The notes under the pieces were generated by a model. That model was given only the letters and a program-made list of their open reading frames with translations, was not told the DNA's origin and did no database searches. The translations under genes were made by a program, and so were the position numbers. Shown here one piece after another: positions 1 to 8,619 of a stretch of DNA of 64,000 bases (position 1 is its first letter; every line of letters starts with the position of its first letter). Origin of the DNA: Morganella morganii H1r (GTDB taxonomy: Bacteria > Pseudomonadota > Gammaproteobacteria > Enterobacterales > Enterobacteriaceae); contig NZ_AYMP01000025.1 of assembly GCF_000633515.1 (NCBI RefSeq), positions 1-64,000 of the forward strand, given 5' to 3'.

Positions 1-1270
1 TTTTCGGGGGGATTACCGGGTTATTTACTTTTGCATAATCAAAAGGTGAAATAGTTTGTTCTCTGTTAGCATCCAGAAAATCAGCCCACCATTGCAGCAT
101 CAGCCTGCGTTCTTCAAGAAACTCCGCCTTGTGAATATAAGCTGCACGTACGCCATTACGTTCTTGATGGCTCATCTGACGTTCTACAGCATCTCTTGAC
201 CATAATCCAGATTCGATCAATGAGCTGCAGGCCATAGCTCTGAAGCCGTGACCACAAATATCAACTTTCGTATCGTATCCCATAAGTCGTAATGCATTAT
301 TTACCGTATTTTCACTCATTGGTTTCCAGGGATTGTGATCACCCGTGAAAATTAATTCATGCTCACCGCTGATAGTGTGAATCACCCACAGGATATCCAG
401 TGCCTGAATTGAAAGTGGTACCAGGTGCTCTGTACGCATTTTTGAGCCACGATGAGAGAATTTTACACCGTCAATCGGTTTTCGTTCCGGAGGGATAGTC
501 CACATAGCTTTCTCAAAATTTATCTCTGGCCAGCGGGCAAAGCGAAATTCACTGGAGCGGATAAATATCAGCAAAGAAAGCTGTGTTGCCAGTCTGGTCA
601 TGATTTGTCCCCGGTAAGTATCAATACGTTCCAGTAACTCAGATATCCGACTCAGTGGCAATGCAGGCCTGTGCTGCCGTTTAACTGTGGCCAGCGCCCC
701 CGCCATATCGGTAGCGGGATTATAATCAATGATCCCGGACTGGGCGGCATATCGCATGACAGCGGAGATTCGTTGTTGAAGGCGGGCTGCTACTTCATAA
801 ATCTCTTTTGCTTCAGCAGCTTTAACCGGAATGAGTAAATCAGGTGTTTTCAGTGATGTCATATCCCGTGAACCGATGTAAGGGAAAACATGCGTCTGAA
901 GGCTTTTCCATGTTTTTTCCCTGTGGGATTCTGACCAGGTTTTGTTGCTTTTATGCCAAAGTCCGGCAATGGCTTCAAAGCTTTGTGAAGCGTCTGGTAA
1001 CGCTTTCTTTATCCGTTTCTGTTCACAAGGGTCGATACCCTCAGCAATCTGCTTACGTGCGCTGTCTCTTTTATCACGTGCGTCAGAAAGGGATAATTCA
1101 GGATAAATTCCCAGAGCTAATGTTTTTTCTTTTCCCTGAAAACGGTAACGGAGTCGCCAGTAACGTGAGCCGTTGGGATGAACAAGTAAAAACATATTGC
1201 CGGAATCAGTAAGTTTATAGGGTTTTTCTTGCGGTTTTGCAGCCCGAATCTTAGCGTCAGTAAGTGCCAT
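1..1270 (-). CDS. P4-type tyrosine site-specific integrase, 3' end outside the window
   Basis: Catalyses integration and excision of a mobile element at a tRNA gene. The reading frame is open without a stop from the ATG at 1270 to the window edge, 423 codons, so only the extreme C-terminus can be missing (the family is about 400-440 residues). The N-terminus MALTDAKIRAAKPQEKPYKL is the arm-binding start typical of P4-like integrases. The catalytic core shows RSSEFRFARW (first Arg) near residue 235, HLVPLS near 280, and HGFRAMACSS (second His/Arg) near 340; the tyrosine region follows, in SHQERNGVRAAY. I checked the frame by hand at several points and saw no frameshift. A GGAG lies 9 nt before the start. 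It points away from the adjacent tRNA-Phe gene, the usual arrangement for an island integrase beside its attachment site. Intactness to the edge is seen; activity is inferred. Confidence 0.93.
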   Translation of the reverse strand, partial: MALTDAKIRAAKPQEKPYKLTDSGNMFLLVHPNGSRYWRLRYRFQGKEKTLALGIYPELSLSDARDKRDSARKQIAEGIDPCEQKRIKKALPDASQSFEAIAGLWHKSNKTWSESHREKTWKSLQTHVFPYIGSRDMTSLKTPDLLIPVKAAEAKEIYEVAARLQQRISAVMRYAAQSGIIDYNPATDMAGALATVKRQHRPALPLSRISELLERIDTYRGQIMTRLATQLSLLIFIRSSEFRFARWPEINFEKAMWTIPPERKPIDGVKFSHRGSKMRTEHLVPLSIQALDILWVIHTISGEHELIFTGDHNPWKPMSENTVNNALRLMGYDTKVDICGHGFRAMACSSLIESGLWSRDAVERQMSHQERNGVRAAYIHKAEFLEERRLMLQWWADFLDANREQTISPFDYAKVNNPVIPPK

Positions 1271-1292
1271 AAAAGGGGTCTCCGGAATACGA

Positions 1293-1340
1293 GAGGGTAC
1301 AAATTTCTGTCGAATCAGGGTATACCCTCATTTGTACCCG
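1293..1340. repeat. Inverted repeats between integrase start and tRNA-Phe
   Basis: The arms GGGTACAAAT (1295-1304) and ATTTGTACCC (1330-1339) are exact inverted repeats, and the perfect palindrome GGGTATACCC lies between them (1318-1327). The position just upstream of the integrase start and near the attachment site suggests binding sites for the integrase or its excisionase, or autoregulation of the integrase promoter. The repeats are seen directly; the role is inferred. Confidence 0.5.
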
Positions 1341-1426
1341 CGCAAGTAACTTGATGCGGGTAGAATTTGGTTGAGTTGGGTTGAATGAAGAACTACGGAG
1401 AAGTAGATATCTGGCGGGCTTTATAA

Positions 1427-1454
1427 ACGAAAACGGACCTCCGTAGAGGTCCGT
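1427..1454 (-). terminator. Rho-independent terminator of tRNA-Phe
   Basis: The perfect 9-bp arms ACGGACCTC (1433-1441) and GAGGTCCGT (1446-1454) enclose a 4-nt loop. On the minus strand the hairpin is followed by TTTCGTTT. It lies 12 nt past the 3' end of the tRNA-Phe gene, as expected for its transcription stop. Confidence 0.8.
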
Positions 1455-1465
1455 TGACATGAATT

Positions 1466-1541
1466 TGGTGCCCGGACTCGGAATCGAACCAAGGACACGG
1501 GGATTTTCAATCCCCTGCTCTACCGACTGAGCTATCCGGGC
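1466..1541 (-). tRNA. tRNA-Phe (anticodon GAA)
   Basis: The minus strand reads as a complete 76-nt tRNA beginning GCCCGGATAGCTCAGTCGG and ending GTCCGGGCACCA, with the CCA encoded. The anticodon GAA falls at 1508-1506 inside the loop TTGAAAATC. The 7-bp acceptor stem (GCCCGGA/TCCGGGC) and the T-loop GGTTCGATTCC are intact. Its 3' end faces the integrase gene, so it is the probable bacterial attachment site; tRNA-Phe genes are known island insertion points in enterics. Whether the second copy of the attachment core exists lies outside the window. Confidence 0.97.
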
Positions 1542-1679
1542 AACGAGGCGTATTAAACCCGATTCCGTTCCGGGCGTCAATCTTATTTCCTTCAAATTTA
1601 ATCAAGTGACGGTTTTTTCTGCAATTTACTGAAATTTTAAGCAGTAACATCCGTTTTTGCGGCATAACACGTAAAATTA

Positions 1680-1710
1680 CCGGCGGACAATTGCAGATCC
1701 TGTCCGCCGG
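1680..1710 (-). terminator. Hairpin after mltC
   Basis: The arms CCGGCGGACA (1680-1689) and TGTCCGCCGG (1701-1710) are perfect 10-bp inverted repeats just past the mltC stop. On the minus strand the hairpin is followed by TAATTTTA, a weak U-tract. It is the probable end of the mutY-yggX-mltC transcript. Confidence 0.65.
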
Positions 1711-1715
1711 AAAAC

Positions 1716-2792
1716 TTAACGGCGGTAGCCTTTTTGCAGATCGTTGACTTTACGCAGGTAATTACGGGATTCACCGGACGGGTGTTTCGTCGTCAGGGTT
1801 TCATACACTTTCCCCGGTTCCATACCGCTGATAATGCGGGCGGCCTGCTTTTTATCACTGTGGAAGACACGCAGCACACTGCCCGCACCGCCGTTGTAGG
1901 CGGTGATAACCGCATAGCGCCGTGATGTCGGGTTGCTGATCTCACCGAGGTAGGTATTCTGCAGAATAGCCAGATATGCCGTACCGGTGTCGATATTACT
2001 GGCCGGGTCAAACAGATAGCTGCGGCTTGGCACACCGGAGCGGCCCTGTGATTTAAACACGTCACGTCCGGCGGTGTTCGGCATGATCTGCATCAGCCCC
2101 AGTGCATCAGAACGGCTGACCGCATACGGGTTAAAGCTGGATTCCGTCTGCATAATCGCGAGGATCAGCGATTCTTCCACACCGTATTTGGCCGATGCCT
2201 GACGAACCAGCGGCAGGTATTTGTGAGCGCGCTTATCCAGATGGTTAGGCACCAGTTTCAGGGTGATATAGGTGATCATCTGTGAGCCGGACTGACGGCG
2301 CTGCAGGCGATTGGTCACCAGATAATCCGCGAATTTGGTGGCACGCCACTCCCAGCGGACGGGTTGTCCGGTATGATCCAGCACCTGACCGAACAGGAAC
2401 GGCTCTTTACTGATGGTGACATCGTTGGCATCGGAATAGAGGTCAACCGAGCCCGGATCATCCCCCATCAGCAGGGTATTGATAATCGCCTGACGCAGAT
2501 GGGCTTCCGGCTCAACCCCTGCCAGAGTCTCAATGGTAACAGTACCGGCATCAAAGTTGATATGGGAGCGGGTGTAGTACTGATCGGTGTATTTGACATA
2601 ATCTTTCGGACCGGCGATCAGAACTTCTTTTATACCCCAGATATTTTCAATGTTATGGGCAAACTGGCCCATCAGAATATCAAATCCGTTGGTATCCTTA
2701 ACATATTCAGGACGGTAATCCGTCTGTTTCTGTGAACCGGTACAGGAAGCCAGCAGCGGCGCAATAATGATCAGTGCAGCGAGTTTTTTCAT
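1716..2792 (-). CDS. mltC: Membrane-bound lytic murein transglycosylase C
   Basis: Cleaves the beta-1,4 bond between MurNAc and GlcNAc in peptidoglycan, forming 1,6-anhydro ends; it is anchored to the inner face of the outer membrane. The start at 2792 gives 358 residues and a lipoprotein signal ending LLAS-C17; an in-frame extension 13 codons upstream would bury the signal, so it is rejected. The C-terminal SLT domain holds the catalytic Glu in MQTESSFNP (about residue 217), followed by [13 protein letters not shown] and the AYNGG motif. It is the last gene of the mutY-yggX-mltC run, the same order as in E. coli. Length and motifs match the family. Confidence 0.96.
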   Translation of the reverse strand: MKKLAALIIIAPLLASCTGSQKQTDYRPEYVKDTNGFDILMGQFAHNIENIWGIKEVLIAGPKDYVKYTDQYYTRSHINFDAGTVTIETLAGVEPEAHLRQAIINTLLMGDDPGSVDLYSDANDVTISKEPFLFGQVLDHTGQPVRWEWRATKFADYLVTNRLQRRQSGSQMITYITLKLVPNHLDKRAHKYLPLVRQASAKYGVEESLILAIMQTESSFNPYAVSRSDALGLMQIMPNTAGRDVFKSQGRSGVPSRSYLFDPASNIDTGTAYLAILQNTYLGEISNPTSRRYAVITAYNGGAGSVLRVFHSDKKQAARIISGMEPGKVYETLTTKHPSGESRNYLRKVNDLQKGYRR

Positions 2793-2861
2793 GGGTATAA
2801 ATACGGTGCGATCCGGGTTCAGATACAACATCAGAGCCGGGAAAGGGCTCTGATGACTGGG

Positions 2862-3134
2862 TTATTTTTCAGGCGGTGTATAGCCTTCAATGTGGATATC
2901 ATGGCCTTCAAACAGGAATTTGACCATCTCCTGTTCCAGCAGTTTGCGATCGTCCGGGTTCATGGTGCTGAGTTTTTTTTCGTTGATCAGCATGGTCTGT
3001 TTGGACATCCACTGCTGCCAGGCTTCTTTGGAAATCTCATTAAAAATACGTTTGCCTAATTCGCCCGGATAGAGCTGAAAATCCTGGCCGTCAGCCTCAC
3101 GCTGAAGAAAGGTGCAAAAAATCGTTCTGCTCAT
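2862..3134 (-). CDS. yggX: Oxidative damage protection / Fe(II)-trafficking protein YggX
   Basis: This small cytosolic protein limits oxidative damage to iron-sulfur clusters and is thought to handle labile iron. The 90-residue sequence starts [10 protein letters not shown], with the conserved Cys7, followed by the [15 protein letters not shown] and [16 protein letters not shown] blocks that define the family. It begins 9 nt after the mutY stop and is followed by mltC, so it is co-transcribed with the Fe-S protein MutY. YggX is part of the SoxRS response in E. coli; no SoxS site was identified here. Confidence 0.96.
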   Translation of the reverse strand: MSRTIFCTFLQREADGQDFQLYPGELGKRIFNEISKEAWQQWMSKQTMLINEKKLSTMNPDDRKLLEQEMVKFLFEGHDIHIEGYTPPEK

Positions 3135-3143
3135 GTAACATCC

Positions 3144-4196
3144 TCAAAAATAGGGTTCTTTACCGATTTGCTTAAGCAAGGTTTCCACCGGGGCGGCCAG
3201 GCCGATTGCCGGAGGATTTTGGCTGTTATACCAAATCCCGTCGCTGTCGTCATGGACTGCGGTGCGATCGGTGACGTTTGCGGCAACGGGGACAATATCC
3301 AGATGAAAATGGCTGAATGTGTGGCGGAAAGCAATCAGCTGCTGTAACGGTGAGTGGCTGATACGGCGCTGTGCCAGCCAGCCGTACATGTCATCTTCCG
3401 TTGCAAACTGCGGAAAACTGTATAATCCGCCCCAGATCCCTTTCGCAGGGCGTTTTTCCAGCCAGATCTCATTATCATGCTGAATGATAAGAAAGTAAGC
3501 TGTTTTTTCCGGGATCGATTGTTTCGGTTTTTTGCCGGGATATGCTGCCGGGTTGTGCTCTGCATACGCAATGCAGCCGGACTGCAGCGGGCACAGCTCG
3601 CACTTGGGTTTGCTGCGTGTGCAAACCATCGCGCCCAGATCCATCATCGCCTGATTAAAATATTGCACGCCGTCAGCCGGCGTCACATCTTCGGCGATCG
3701 CCCAGAGGCGGTTTTCCACCTCTTTTTTACCGGGCCAGCCGCTGACGGCATAACAGCGCGCCAGCACCCGTTTGACATTGCCATCCAGAATCGGGAAATG
3801 CTGATTCTGAGAGAGGGACAGAATCGCGCCTGCGGTTGAGCGCCCGACACCGGGCAGGGCAACCACGTCCTCAAACGTCACCGGAAACCTGCCGCCGAAC
3901 TCTGAGGTGATAGTCTGTGCGGCTTTATGCAGATTGCGGGCACGCGCGTAATAGCCGAGCCCGGTCCACAAATGCAGCACTTCATCAAGCGGTGCGGCGG
4001 CGAGATCAGTGACCGCCGGAAACCGTTCAATAAAACGGTTAAAATAAGGAATAACCGTTGCCACCTGGGTCTGCTGTAACATCACTTCAGAGAGCCAGAC
4101 ATGGTAAGGGGTTTTTTCCTGCTGCCAGGGCAGGTTTTTTCTGCCGTAACGGTGATACCACGTCAGAACCGACTGCGAAAATTGCTGTGCTTCCAT
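3144..4196 (-). CDS. mutY: Adenine DNA glycosylase MutY
   Basis: Removes adenine mispaired with 8-oxoguanine in base excision repair. The start [10 protein letters not shown] at 4196 gives 350 residues, as in E. coli; an open extension 24 codons upstream lacks family similarity. Visible parts are the catalytic Glu in [12 protein letters not shown], the helix-hairpin-helix [15 protein letters not shown], the catalytic Asp in [12 protein letters not shown], the [4Fe-4S] cysteines in [17 protein letters not shown] (C-x6-C-x2-C-x5-C), and the C-terminal NUDIX-like domain that recognises 8-oxoG. It heads the leftward operon and is divergent from trmB across 228 bp, which must hold both promoters. 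Confidence 0.97.
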   Translation of the reverse strand: MEAQQFSQSVLTWYHRYGRKNLPWQQEKTPYHVWLSEVMLQQTQVATVIPYFNRFIERFPAVTDLAAAPLDEVLHLWTGLGYYARARNLHKAAQTITSEFGGRFPVTFEDVVALPGVGRSTAGAILSLSQNQHFPILDGNVKRVLARCYAVSGWPGKKEVENRLWAIAEDVTPADGVQYFNQAMMDLGAMVCTRSKPKCELCPLQSGCIAYAEHNPAAYPGKKPKQSIPEKTAYFLIIQHDNEIWLEKRPAKGIWGGLYSFPQFATEDDMYGWLAQRRISHSPLQQLIAFRHTFSHFHLDIVPVAANVTDRTAVHDDSDGIWYNSQNPPAIGLAAPVETLLKQIGKEPYF

Positions 4197-4424
4197 GAGA
4201 ATAAAATAATAATTGAATAGTTTTAATTGACGGGAATTCCAGCACACTGTTTTGCGACTGTAAACCAACTTTTACCCGAAATTGTGCGAAAGAGGGTGAT
4301 TAACCGGTGCGAAGTCGGTTGTCTCTTGCTAAACTTGCCGCACTTTGCGTGTGTCAGCGCAGCGCAGCCCGTTGTGCCGGACACATTATGATTTATTTTT
4401 GCCGGGATACTGACAGCAAACCTT

Positions 4425-5144
4425 ATGATCAACAATGTAATTTCGCCGGAATTTAATGAAGACGGCAGAGCCATGCGCCGTGTCCGCAGTTTTGTGCGCC
4501 GTCAGGGACGGCTGACCAAACGTCAGGAAGATGCCCTGACTGACCTGTGGCCGTCAGCGGGTGTGGATTTTACCCCGGAACTGCTGGATTTTACCGCGCT
4601 GTTCGGGCGTGATGCACCGGTCACGTTGGAGATCGGTTTCGGCATGGGCACTTCTCTGGTGGAGATGGCGAAACAGAATCCGGATAAAAACTATCTGGGG
4701 ATTGAAGTACATGCCCCGGGGGTCGGTGCCTGTCTGGCGGATGCGCAGGAAGCCGGTGTGACGAACCTGCGGGTGATGTGCCATGATGCCATCGAAGTGC
4801 TGGATAAAATGATCCCGGATAACAGCCTGCATATGGTGCAGCTGTTCTTCCCTGATCCGTGGCATAAGGCCCGTCACAATAAACGGCGCATTGTTCAGCT
4901 GCCGTTTGCCGAAAAAGTGCGGACAAAACTGACGCAGGGCGGTATCTTCCATATGGCGACAGACTGGCAGCCGTATGCGGAACACATGCTTGAGGTCATG
5001 ACTCAGGCACCGGGTTACCGCAATCTGTCAGCCACACAGGATTATGTACCGCGCCCGGATACCCGGCCGGTCACGAAGTTTGAAAAACGCGGCCATCGCT
5101 TAGGCCATGGCGTCTGGGATCTGATGTTTGAGAGGATGAAATAA
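4425..5144 (+). CDS. trmB: tRNA (guanine-N7-)-methyltransferase TrmB
   Basis: Forms m7G46 in the variable loop of tRNAs using S-adenosylmethionine. The protein has 239 residues, starting [14 protein letters not shown], which lines up with the E. coli N-terminus. The SAM-binding loop is [15 protein letters not shown] (about residues 70-84) with the acidic GIEVH after strand 2, and the family motif [15 protein letters not shown] (about 141-155) is intact. The ribosome-binding site is weak. Its stop overlaps the yggL start by one base (TAATG), implying translational coupling. Confidence 0.97.
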   Translation: MINNVISPEFNEDGRAMRRVRSFVRRQGRLTKRQEDALTDLWPSAGVDFTPELLDFTALFGRDAPVTLEIGFGMGTSLVEMAKQNPDKNYLGIEVHAPGVGACLADAQEAGVTNLRVMCHDAIEVLDKMIPDNSLHMVQLFFPDPWHKARHNKRRIVQLPFAEKVRTKLTQGGIFHMATDWQPYAEHMLEVMTQAPGYRNLSATQDYVPRPDTRPVTKFEKRGHRLGHGVWDLMFERMK

Positions 5145-5470
5145 TGGCAACACAACGTAGTCGTCGTTTACGGAAAAAAATGCGTATCGATGAGTTCCGC
5201 GAACTCGGTTTTTCCTTCAAATGGGATTTCCCGGAAGGCACTGATGTCGATACTATCGACCGCACCGTTGACCAGCTGGTTGACGAAGTGATCGAGCCGA
5301 ACGGCCTGGCGCTGGATGCCAGCGGTTATCTGAGCTGGGAAGCCATGGTCTGTTTACAGAAAATCGGCGAGTGTACCGATGAACACCGTAAGCTGGTGGG
5401 TGACTGGCTGAAAGCCAAAGGGATGCAGAACATTCAGATGTCTGAACTGTTCGATATCTGGTGGGACTGA
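5144..5470 (+). CDS. yggL: YggL family 50S ribosome-associated protein
   Basis: A 108-residue DUF469 (YggL) protein; the E. coli homologue binds the 50S ribosomal subunit, with no settled biochemical role. The sequence begins with the basic segment TQRSRRLRKKMRIDEF and contains the family block GFSFKWDFPEGTDVDTIDR. It is coupled to trmB by a one-base overlap and ends 30 bp before a hairpin terminator. Confidence 0.94.
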   Translation: MATQRSRRLRKKMRIDEFRELGFSFKWDFPEGTDVDTIDRTVDQLVDEVIEPNGLALDASGYLSWEAMVCLQKIGECTDEHRKLVGDWLKAKGMQNIQMSELFDIWWD

Positions 5471-5500
5471 GATAAATTTCTTACCACGCTAATTATTAAT

Positions 5501-5524
5501 AAGGGCACCTGAATGGGTGCCCTT
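5501..5524 (+). terminator. Terminator after yggL
   Basis: The arms AAGGGCACC (5501-5509) and GGTGCCCTT (5516-5524) form a 9-bp stem. The U-tract is short (TTATCT). A potential ATG at 5517 for the next gene lies inside this stem, which supports the later TTG start of glsB. Confidence 0.65.
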
Positions 5525-5576
5525 ATCTGTCTCCGGCCTCCGGATTTGCGGCATACCGTGTTTTGGAGTAACAATT

Positions 5577-6503
5577 TTGACCACACACTTTAGTAATGAA
5601 CTGCTGGACGATATTTTGCACCGTGTCCGGCCGCTGATGGGCTCCGGTAAAGTGGCGGATTATATTCCGGCGCTGGCAGAAATCTCACCTGACAGGCTGG
5701 GGATCGCGGTGTGTACTGTGGACGGGGAGATTTTTTCCGCCGGTGATGCTTATCAGCGCTTTTCTGTACAGTCTATTTCCAAAGTGCTGAGTCTGACACT
5801 CGCGATGACACGTTATAAGGAATCGGAGATCTGGTCGCGGGTCGGTAAAGAGCCGTCCGGTCTGCCGTTTAACTCGCTGGTGCTGCTGGAGATGGAAAAA
5901 GGCATTCCGCGCAATCCGTTTATTAATGCCGGGGCGATTATTATTGCGGATATGCTGCAGTCCCGTCTCAGTGCGCCGCGTCAGCGGATGCTGGAGTTTG
6001 TCCGCAAACTGACCGGCAGTCAGGATATTACCTATGATTTGCAGGTGGCGCGTTCTGAACTGGAGCACGGCAGCCGCAATGCCGCTATCGCTTTTCTGAT
6101 GAAATCTTTCGGCAATTTTGAAAATAATGTACTGACTGTGCTGGAGAACTATTTTCACTATTGCGCACTCTCAATGAACTGTGCTGAACTGGCAACCTGT
6201 TTCGCCTATCTGGCCAACGGCGGCGTACCGCCGGGCAGCAGCGAACCGGTGATCACGCCGTTGCAGTCACGGCAGATAAATGCCCTGATGCTGACCTGCG
6301 GAATGTATGACGGATCCGGGGAGTTTGCTTACCGGATAGGCATGCCCGGTAAATCCGGGGTCGGCGGCGGGATTGTCTGTGTGGTGCCGGGCGAGTTTTC
6401 TGTGGTGGTCTGGTCACCGGAACTGGATGATTCAGGGAACTCTTTGGCCGGTTGCGCTGCCTTAGAAATGTTATCTGCAAAAATCGGGCGCTCTATTTTC
6501 TGA
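5577..6503 (+). CDS. glsB: Glutaminase B, TTG start
   Basis: Hydrolyses L-glutamine to glutamate and ammonia. From a TTG at 5577 (GGAG at 5565-5568, 8-nt spacing) it is 308 residues, the E. coli GlsB length; the in-frame ATG at 5517 sits in the preceding terminator and adds 20 unrelated residues. The serine-beta-lactamase-like active site shows [12 protein letters not shown] (Ser-x-x-Lys) near residue 65, followed by [12 protein letters not shown] and NPFINAGAI, both typical of the family, and GKSGVGGGI near the C-terminus. It lies between yggL and yggN, a place where E. coli carries no glutaminase gene, and is 44 bp ahead of yggN. Confidence 0.95.
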   Translation: MTTHFSNELLDDILHRVRPLMGSGKVADYIPALAEISPDRLGIAVCTVDGEIFSAGDAYQRFSVQSISKVLSLTLAMTRYKESEIWSRVGKEPSGLPFNSLVLLEMEKGIPRNPFINAGAIIIADMLQSRLSAPRQRMLEFVRKLTGSQDITYDLQVARSELEHGSRNAAIAFLMKSFGNFENNVLTVLENYFHYCALSMNCAELATCFAYLANGGVPPGSSEPVITPLQSRQINALMLTCGMYDGSGEFAYRIGMPGKSGVGGGIVCVVPGEFSVVVWSPELDDSGNSLAGCAALEMLSAKIGRSIF

Positions 6504-6547
6504 ACCCGCCGGGTTCAGCGTCCGCTGTCTGAGAATCAGGAGTGTTT

Positions 6548-7276
6548 ATGTTACGTAAATGGATTGCCGTTCTGAGTCTGGGTGCTGCATCGCTGGTATC
6601 GGCGGAAGGGTATCAGTGCAGTGTCACCCCGCAGGATGATTTGGTCATCACACCGGCGTATGTGCAGGTGATCGGGAAAAGCGGGGAAATGAAGATCACC
6701 CCTGACGGGCAGATCACCCGTGACGGCAAATCCCTGACACTCAGCGCCGCACAAAGTGCGGATGCAAAACGCTATCAGTCGGGTGTGCGTCAGGATGTGC
6801 CGTGGATAAAACAGCAGGCGGTGAACCGGATCGGTAAATCCCGTCAGGCGGTGGATAAGGTACTGATCAAAGAGATGGGGCAGGACAGCAAACTGCGCGG
6901 CCATCTGACAACCCTGGAAGCGGATCTGAATAAACAGATTGATCGGATTATTGAAACCCGGGCGGATGGTTATGCTTTCCATCATCAGGCGATTAAGCAG
7001 GTGGAGCAGGACGGACGTGCGCAAATTCAGCAGCGTCTCGGCGGCATGCTTCAGGATGCTATCAATGAGATCGGCCGCAAACAGCTGCTTGCCGGGCTGA
7101 CCGGTGACAAAAGCGCCGCCGGTGCGGCACTGAGCGGGCTGGACGGGTTACAGAAATCCTTACAGCAGGCCGTGCGTGAACAGGAAGGTGATTTTAAACA
7201 GTTCAGTAAACAGGTGTGCGGTAAAGTCACCACGCTGGAACAGCAGCGTATTCAGCTGATGAATTCCCTTAAGTAA
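6548..7276 (+). CDS. yggN: YggN family (DUF2884) periplasmic protein
   Basis: A 242-residue protein of unknown function. The start is set at the ATG at 6548 with AGGAG 5 nt upstream, rather than the in-frame GTG at 6542 that overlaps the binding site. A Sec signal peptide is visible (LRKWIAVLSLGAASLVSA, cleavage before EGYQC). The mature part is hydrophilic and helix-rich, with two isolated cysteines, one near each end (GYQCSV and QVCGKV), that could pair. It closes a probable glsB-yggN unit and is followed by a strong terminator. Identification rests on sequence resemblance and on position near hemW. Confidence 0.85.
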   Translation: MLRKWIAVLSLGAASLVSAEGYQCSVTPQDDLVITPAYVQVIGKSGEMKITPDGQITRDGKSLTLSAAQSADAKRYQSGVRQDVPWIKQQAVNRIGKSRQAVDKVLIKEMGQDSKLRGHLTTLEADLNKQIDRIIETRADGYAFHHQAIKQVEQDGRAQIQQRLGGMLQDAINEIGRKQLLAGLTGDKSAAGAALSGLDGLQKSLQQAVREQEGDFKQFSKQVCGKVTTLEQQRIQLMNSLK

Positions 7277-7282
7277 TATAAG

Positions 7283-7317
7283 GTTACCGGTACATTTTGT
7301 ACCGGTAACTGCTTTTT
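7283..7317 (+). terminator. Terminator after yggN
   Basis: A perfect 12-bp stem GTTACCGGTACA (7283-7294) / TGTACCGGTAAC (7298-7309) with a 3-nt loop is followed by TGCTTTTTT. Confidence 0.88.
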
Positions 7318-7350
7318 TAGCTGATCAGGTTCAAATAAATAATAATTGTT

Positions 7351-7399
7351 ATGATAATGATTCTTATTTGATTGACATGTTTCGGCTTCTGCCTAGAAT
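7351..7399 (+). promoter_or_regulatory. Fur box and sigma-70 promoter of the siderophore-binding protein gene
   Basis: ATGATAATGATTCTTATTT (7351-7369) resembles the Fur consensus GATAATGATAATCATTATC, in an AT-rich run that also holds AATAATTG. It abuts a -35 TTGACA (7372-7377) and, after 16 nt, a -10 TAGAAT (7394-7399). Fur with iron bound would occlude RNA polymerase, so expression is predicted under iron limitation. Confidence 0.75.
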
Positions 7400-7436
7400 G
7401 AACTGCAACGTTAAACGCATTTAATCAGGCAGGAAC

Positions 7437-8393
7437 ATGAAAAAGATCATTCCGTTAGTGTTAATTCCGTTTTTAGGCTTTGCCTCCGCTTCCGCGCTGG
7501 CTGACTCCGCGCCGAAATATACCCCGAATCATATTGCCGCTGCGGCGGATAAAAGCCCGATGCTGACCATCGAACACCAGTCCGGCTCTGCGAAAGTGGC
7601 ACAAAAGCCATCCCGCGTGGTGCTGTTTGACTTTGGTGTGTACGACACCATGAATAAGCTGGGGCTGGCTGACAATGTCGTTGCGCTGCCGCTGGGTAAT
7701 CTGCCGTCATACCTGAAAGGTCAGGTGAACAGCAAAGTCGCGGATGCAGGCGGAATGAAAACGCCGGACCTGGCAAAAATCGCGGAACTGAAGCCGGATC
7801 TGATTGTGATCACCGGCCGTCAGGGCAAATCATTTGATGAACTGAACAAAATCGCGCCGACAGTGAATCTCGGTACCGGCGGTGATGATTATCTGGCAGC
7901 GGCAGAGGCGAATATTACTCTGATCGGTCAGCTTTATGATATTGAGAAGAAAACCGCAGAAGAACTGGCCGCACTGAATAAAACCGTTGCTCAGGCTCAG
8001 GAAAAAGCCGCCAAATCCGGTAAAAAAGTACTGGTGATGCTGCATAATGACGGCAAATTATTCCCGAATAAACAGCCGGTTGTCTATCAGGTGGTGAAAG
8101 CGGCTGCTGTTGATATCCCGGTTGACCCGAAAGCAGAGAAAGATAAGCGCCCGCAGGTGACACCGGACATGGTGGCGGAGCTGAATCCGGATGTGATTCT
8201 GGTGATTGACCGCAGCGCGGCGATTGGGGCAGGGCAGTGGGATAAAGCCGCCTTTGAAACCGATGGCGTGAAAAAGACCAATGCCTTTAAAAATGACAAA
8301 ATTATCGTGTTACAGCCGGATCTCTGGTATCTCTCCGGCGGCGGGCTGGACAGTCTGAGCCTCCAGGTACAGGCTGTGGAAAGCACGCTGTAA
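7437..8393 (+). CDS. Iron-siderophore ABC transporter substrate-binding protein (FatB/CeuE/YclQ type)
   Basis: Predicted periplasmic binding protein delivering a ferric siderophore, probably catecholate-like, to an inner-membrane ABC importer. It has 318 residues with a Sec signal ending ASALA before DSAPKY. The fold features of the PBP2 family are visible: KVAQKPSRVVLFDFGVYD starts the first lobe, followed by LADNVVALPLGN and the helix-linked LNPDVILVIDRS of the second lobe. No permease or ATPase gene lies beside it, so it must work with components encoded elsewhere. The Fur box and promoter upstream tie it to iron starvation. The ligand cannot be told from sequence alone. Confidence 0.88.
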   Translation: MKKIIPLVLIPFLGFASASALADSAPKYTPNHIAAAADKSPMLTIEHQSGSAKVAQKPSRVVLFDFGVYDTMNKLGLADNVVALPLGNLPSYLKGQVNSKVADAGGMKTPDLAKIAELKPDLIVITGRQGKSFDELNKIAPTVNLGTGGDDYLAAAEANITLIGQLYDIEKKTAEELAALNKTVAQAQEKAAKSGKKVLVMLHNDGKLFPNKQPVVYQVVKAAAVDIPVDPKAEKDKRPQVTPDMVAELNPDVILVIDRSAAIGAGQWDKAAFETDGVKKTNAFKNDKIIVLQPDLWYLSGGGLDSLSLQVQAVESTL

Positions 8394-8418
8394 TCAGCTG
8401 ATTTATATCAATAATAAA

Positions 8419-8612
8419 ACCCGGGCGTGAAAGCGGCCGGGTCAGGCCGTTGACAAACCCGCAGGGGTTGGCGACGACCGAAGAAGTTGTAAAAATAAAC
8501 CAGGAAAATCAATTTATTGATTTTCGGCTGATAACACAAAGCAGGAAAAACCACGTTTTATCCTGCTTTGTCAGCAATCTCACCCGGGCGTGAAAGTGTG
8601 AAGCGGCCGGGT
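8419..8612. repeat. Hairpin-rich intergenic segment with a duplicated GC-rich element
   Basis: This holds four strong inverted repeats between two convergent genes. Copy 1, starting ACCCGGGCGTG, is at 8419-8442; copy 2 at 8582-8612 repeats it with a 7-nt internal insertion and ends in GGGTTTTTG, a plausible plus-strand terminator. Between them are a 9-bp hairpin with a 2-nt loop (8505-8524) and a 15-bp bulged stem (ACAAAGCAGGA at 8536-8546 pairing with TCCTGCTTTGT at 8561-8571), plus AACCC/GGGTT near 8456-8469. It could be a REP-like element, a small RNA, or stacked terminators. Confidence 0.55.
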
Positions 8613-8619
8613 TTTTGTT

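Noticed and set aside
844-1212. Open frame opposite the integrase gene
   Set aside because: The minus-strand frame is a continuous integrase; the plus-strand frame shows no protein signature.
5517-5577. ATG at 5517 as the glsB start
   Set aside because: It lies inside the yggL terminator, adds unrelated residues, and the TTG at 5577 has a well-spaced GGAG and gives the family length.
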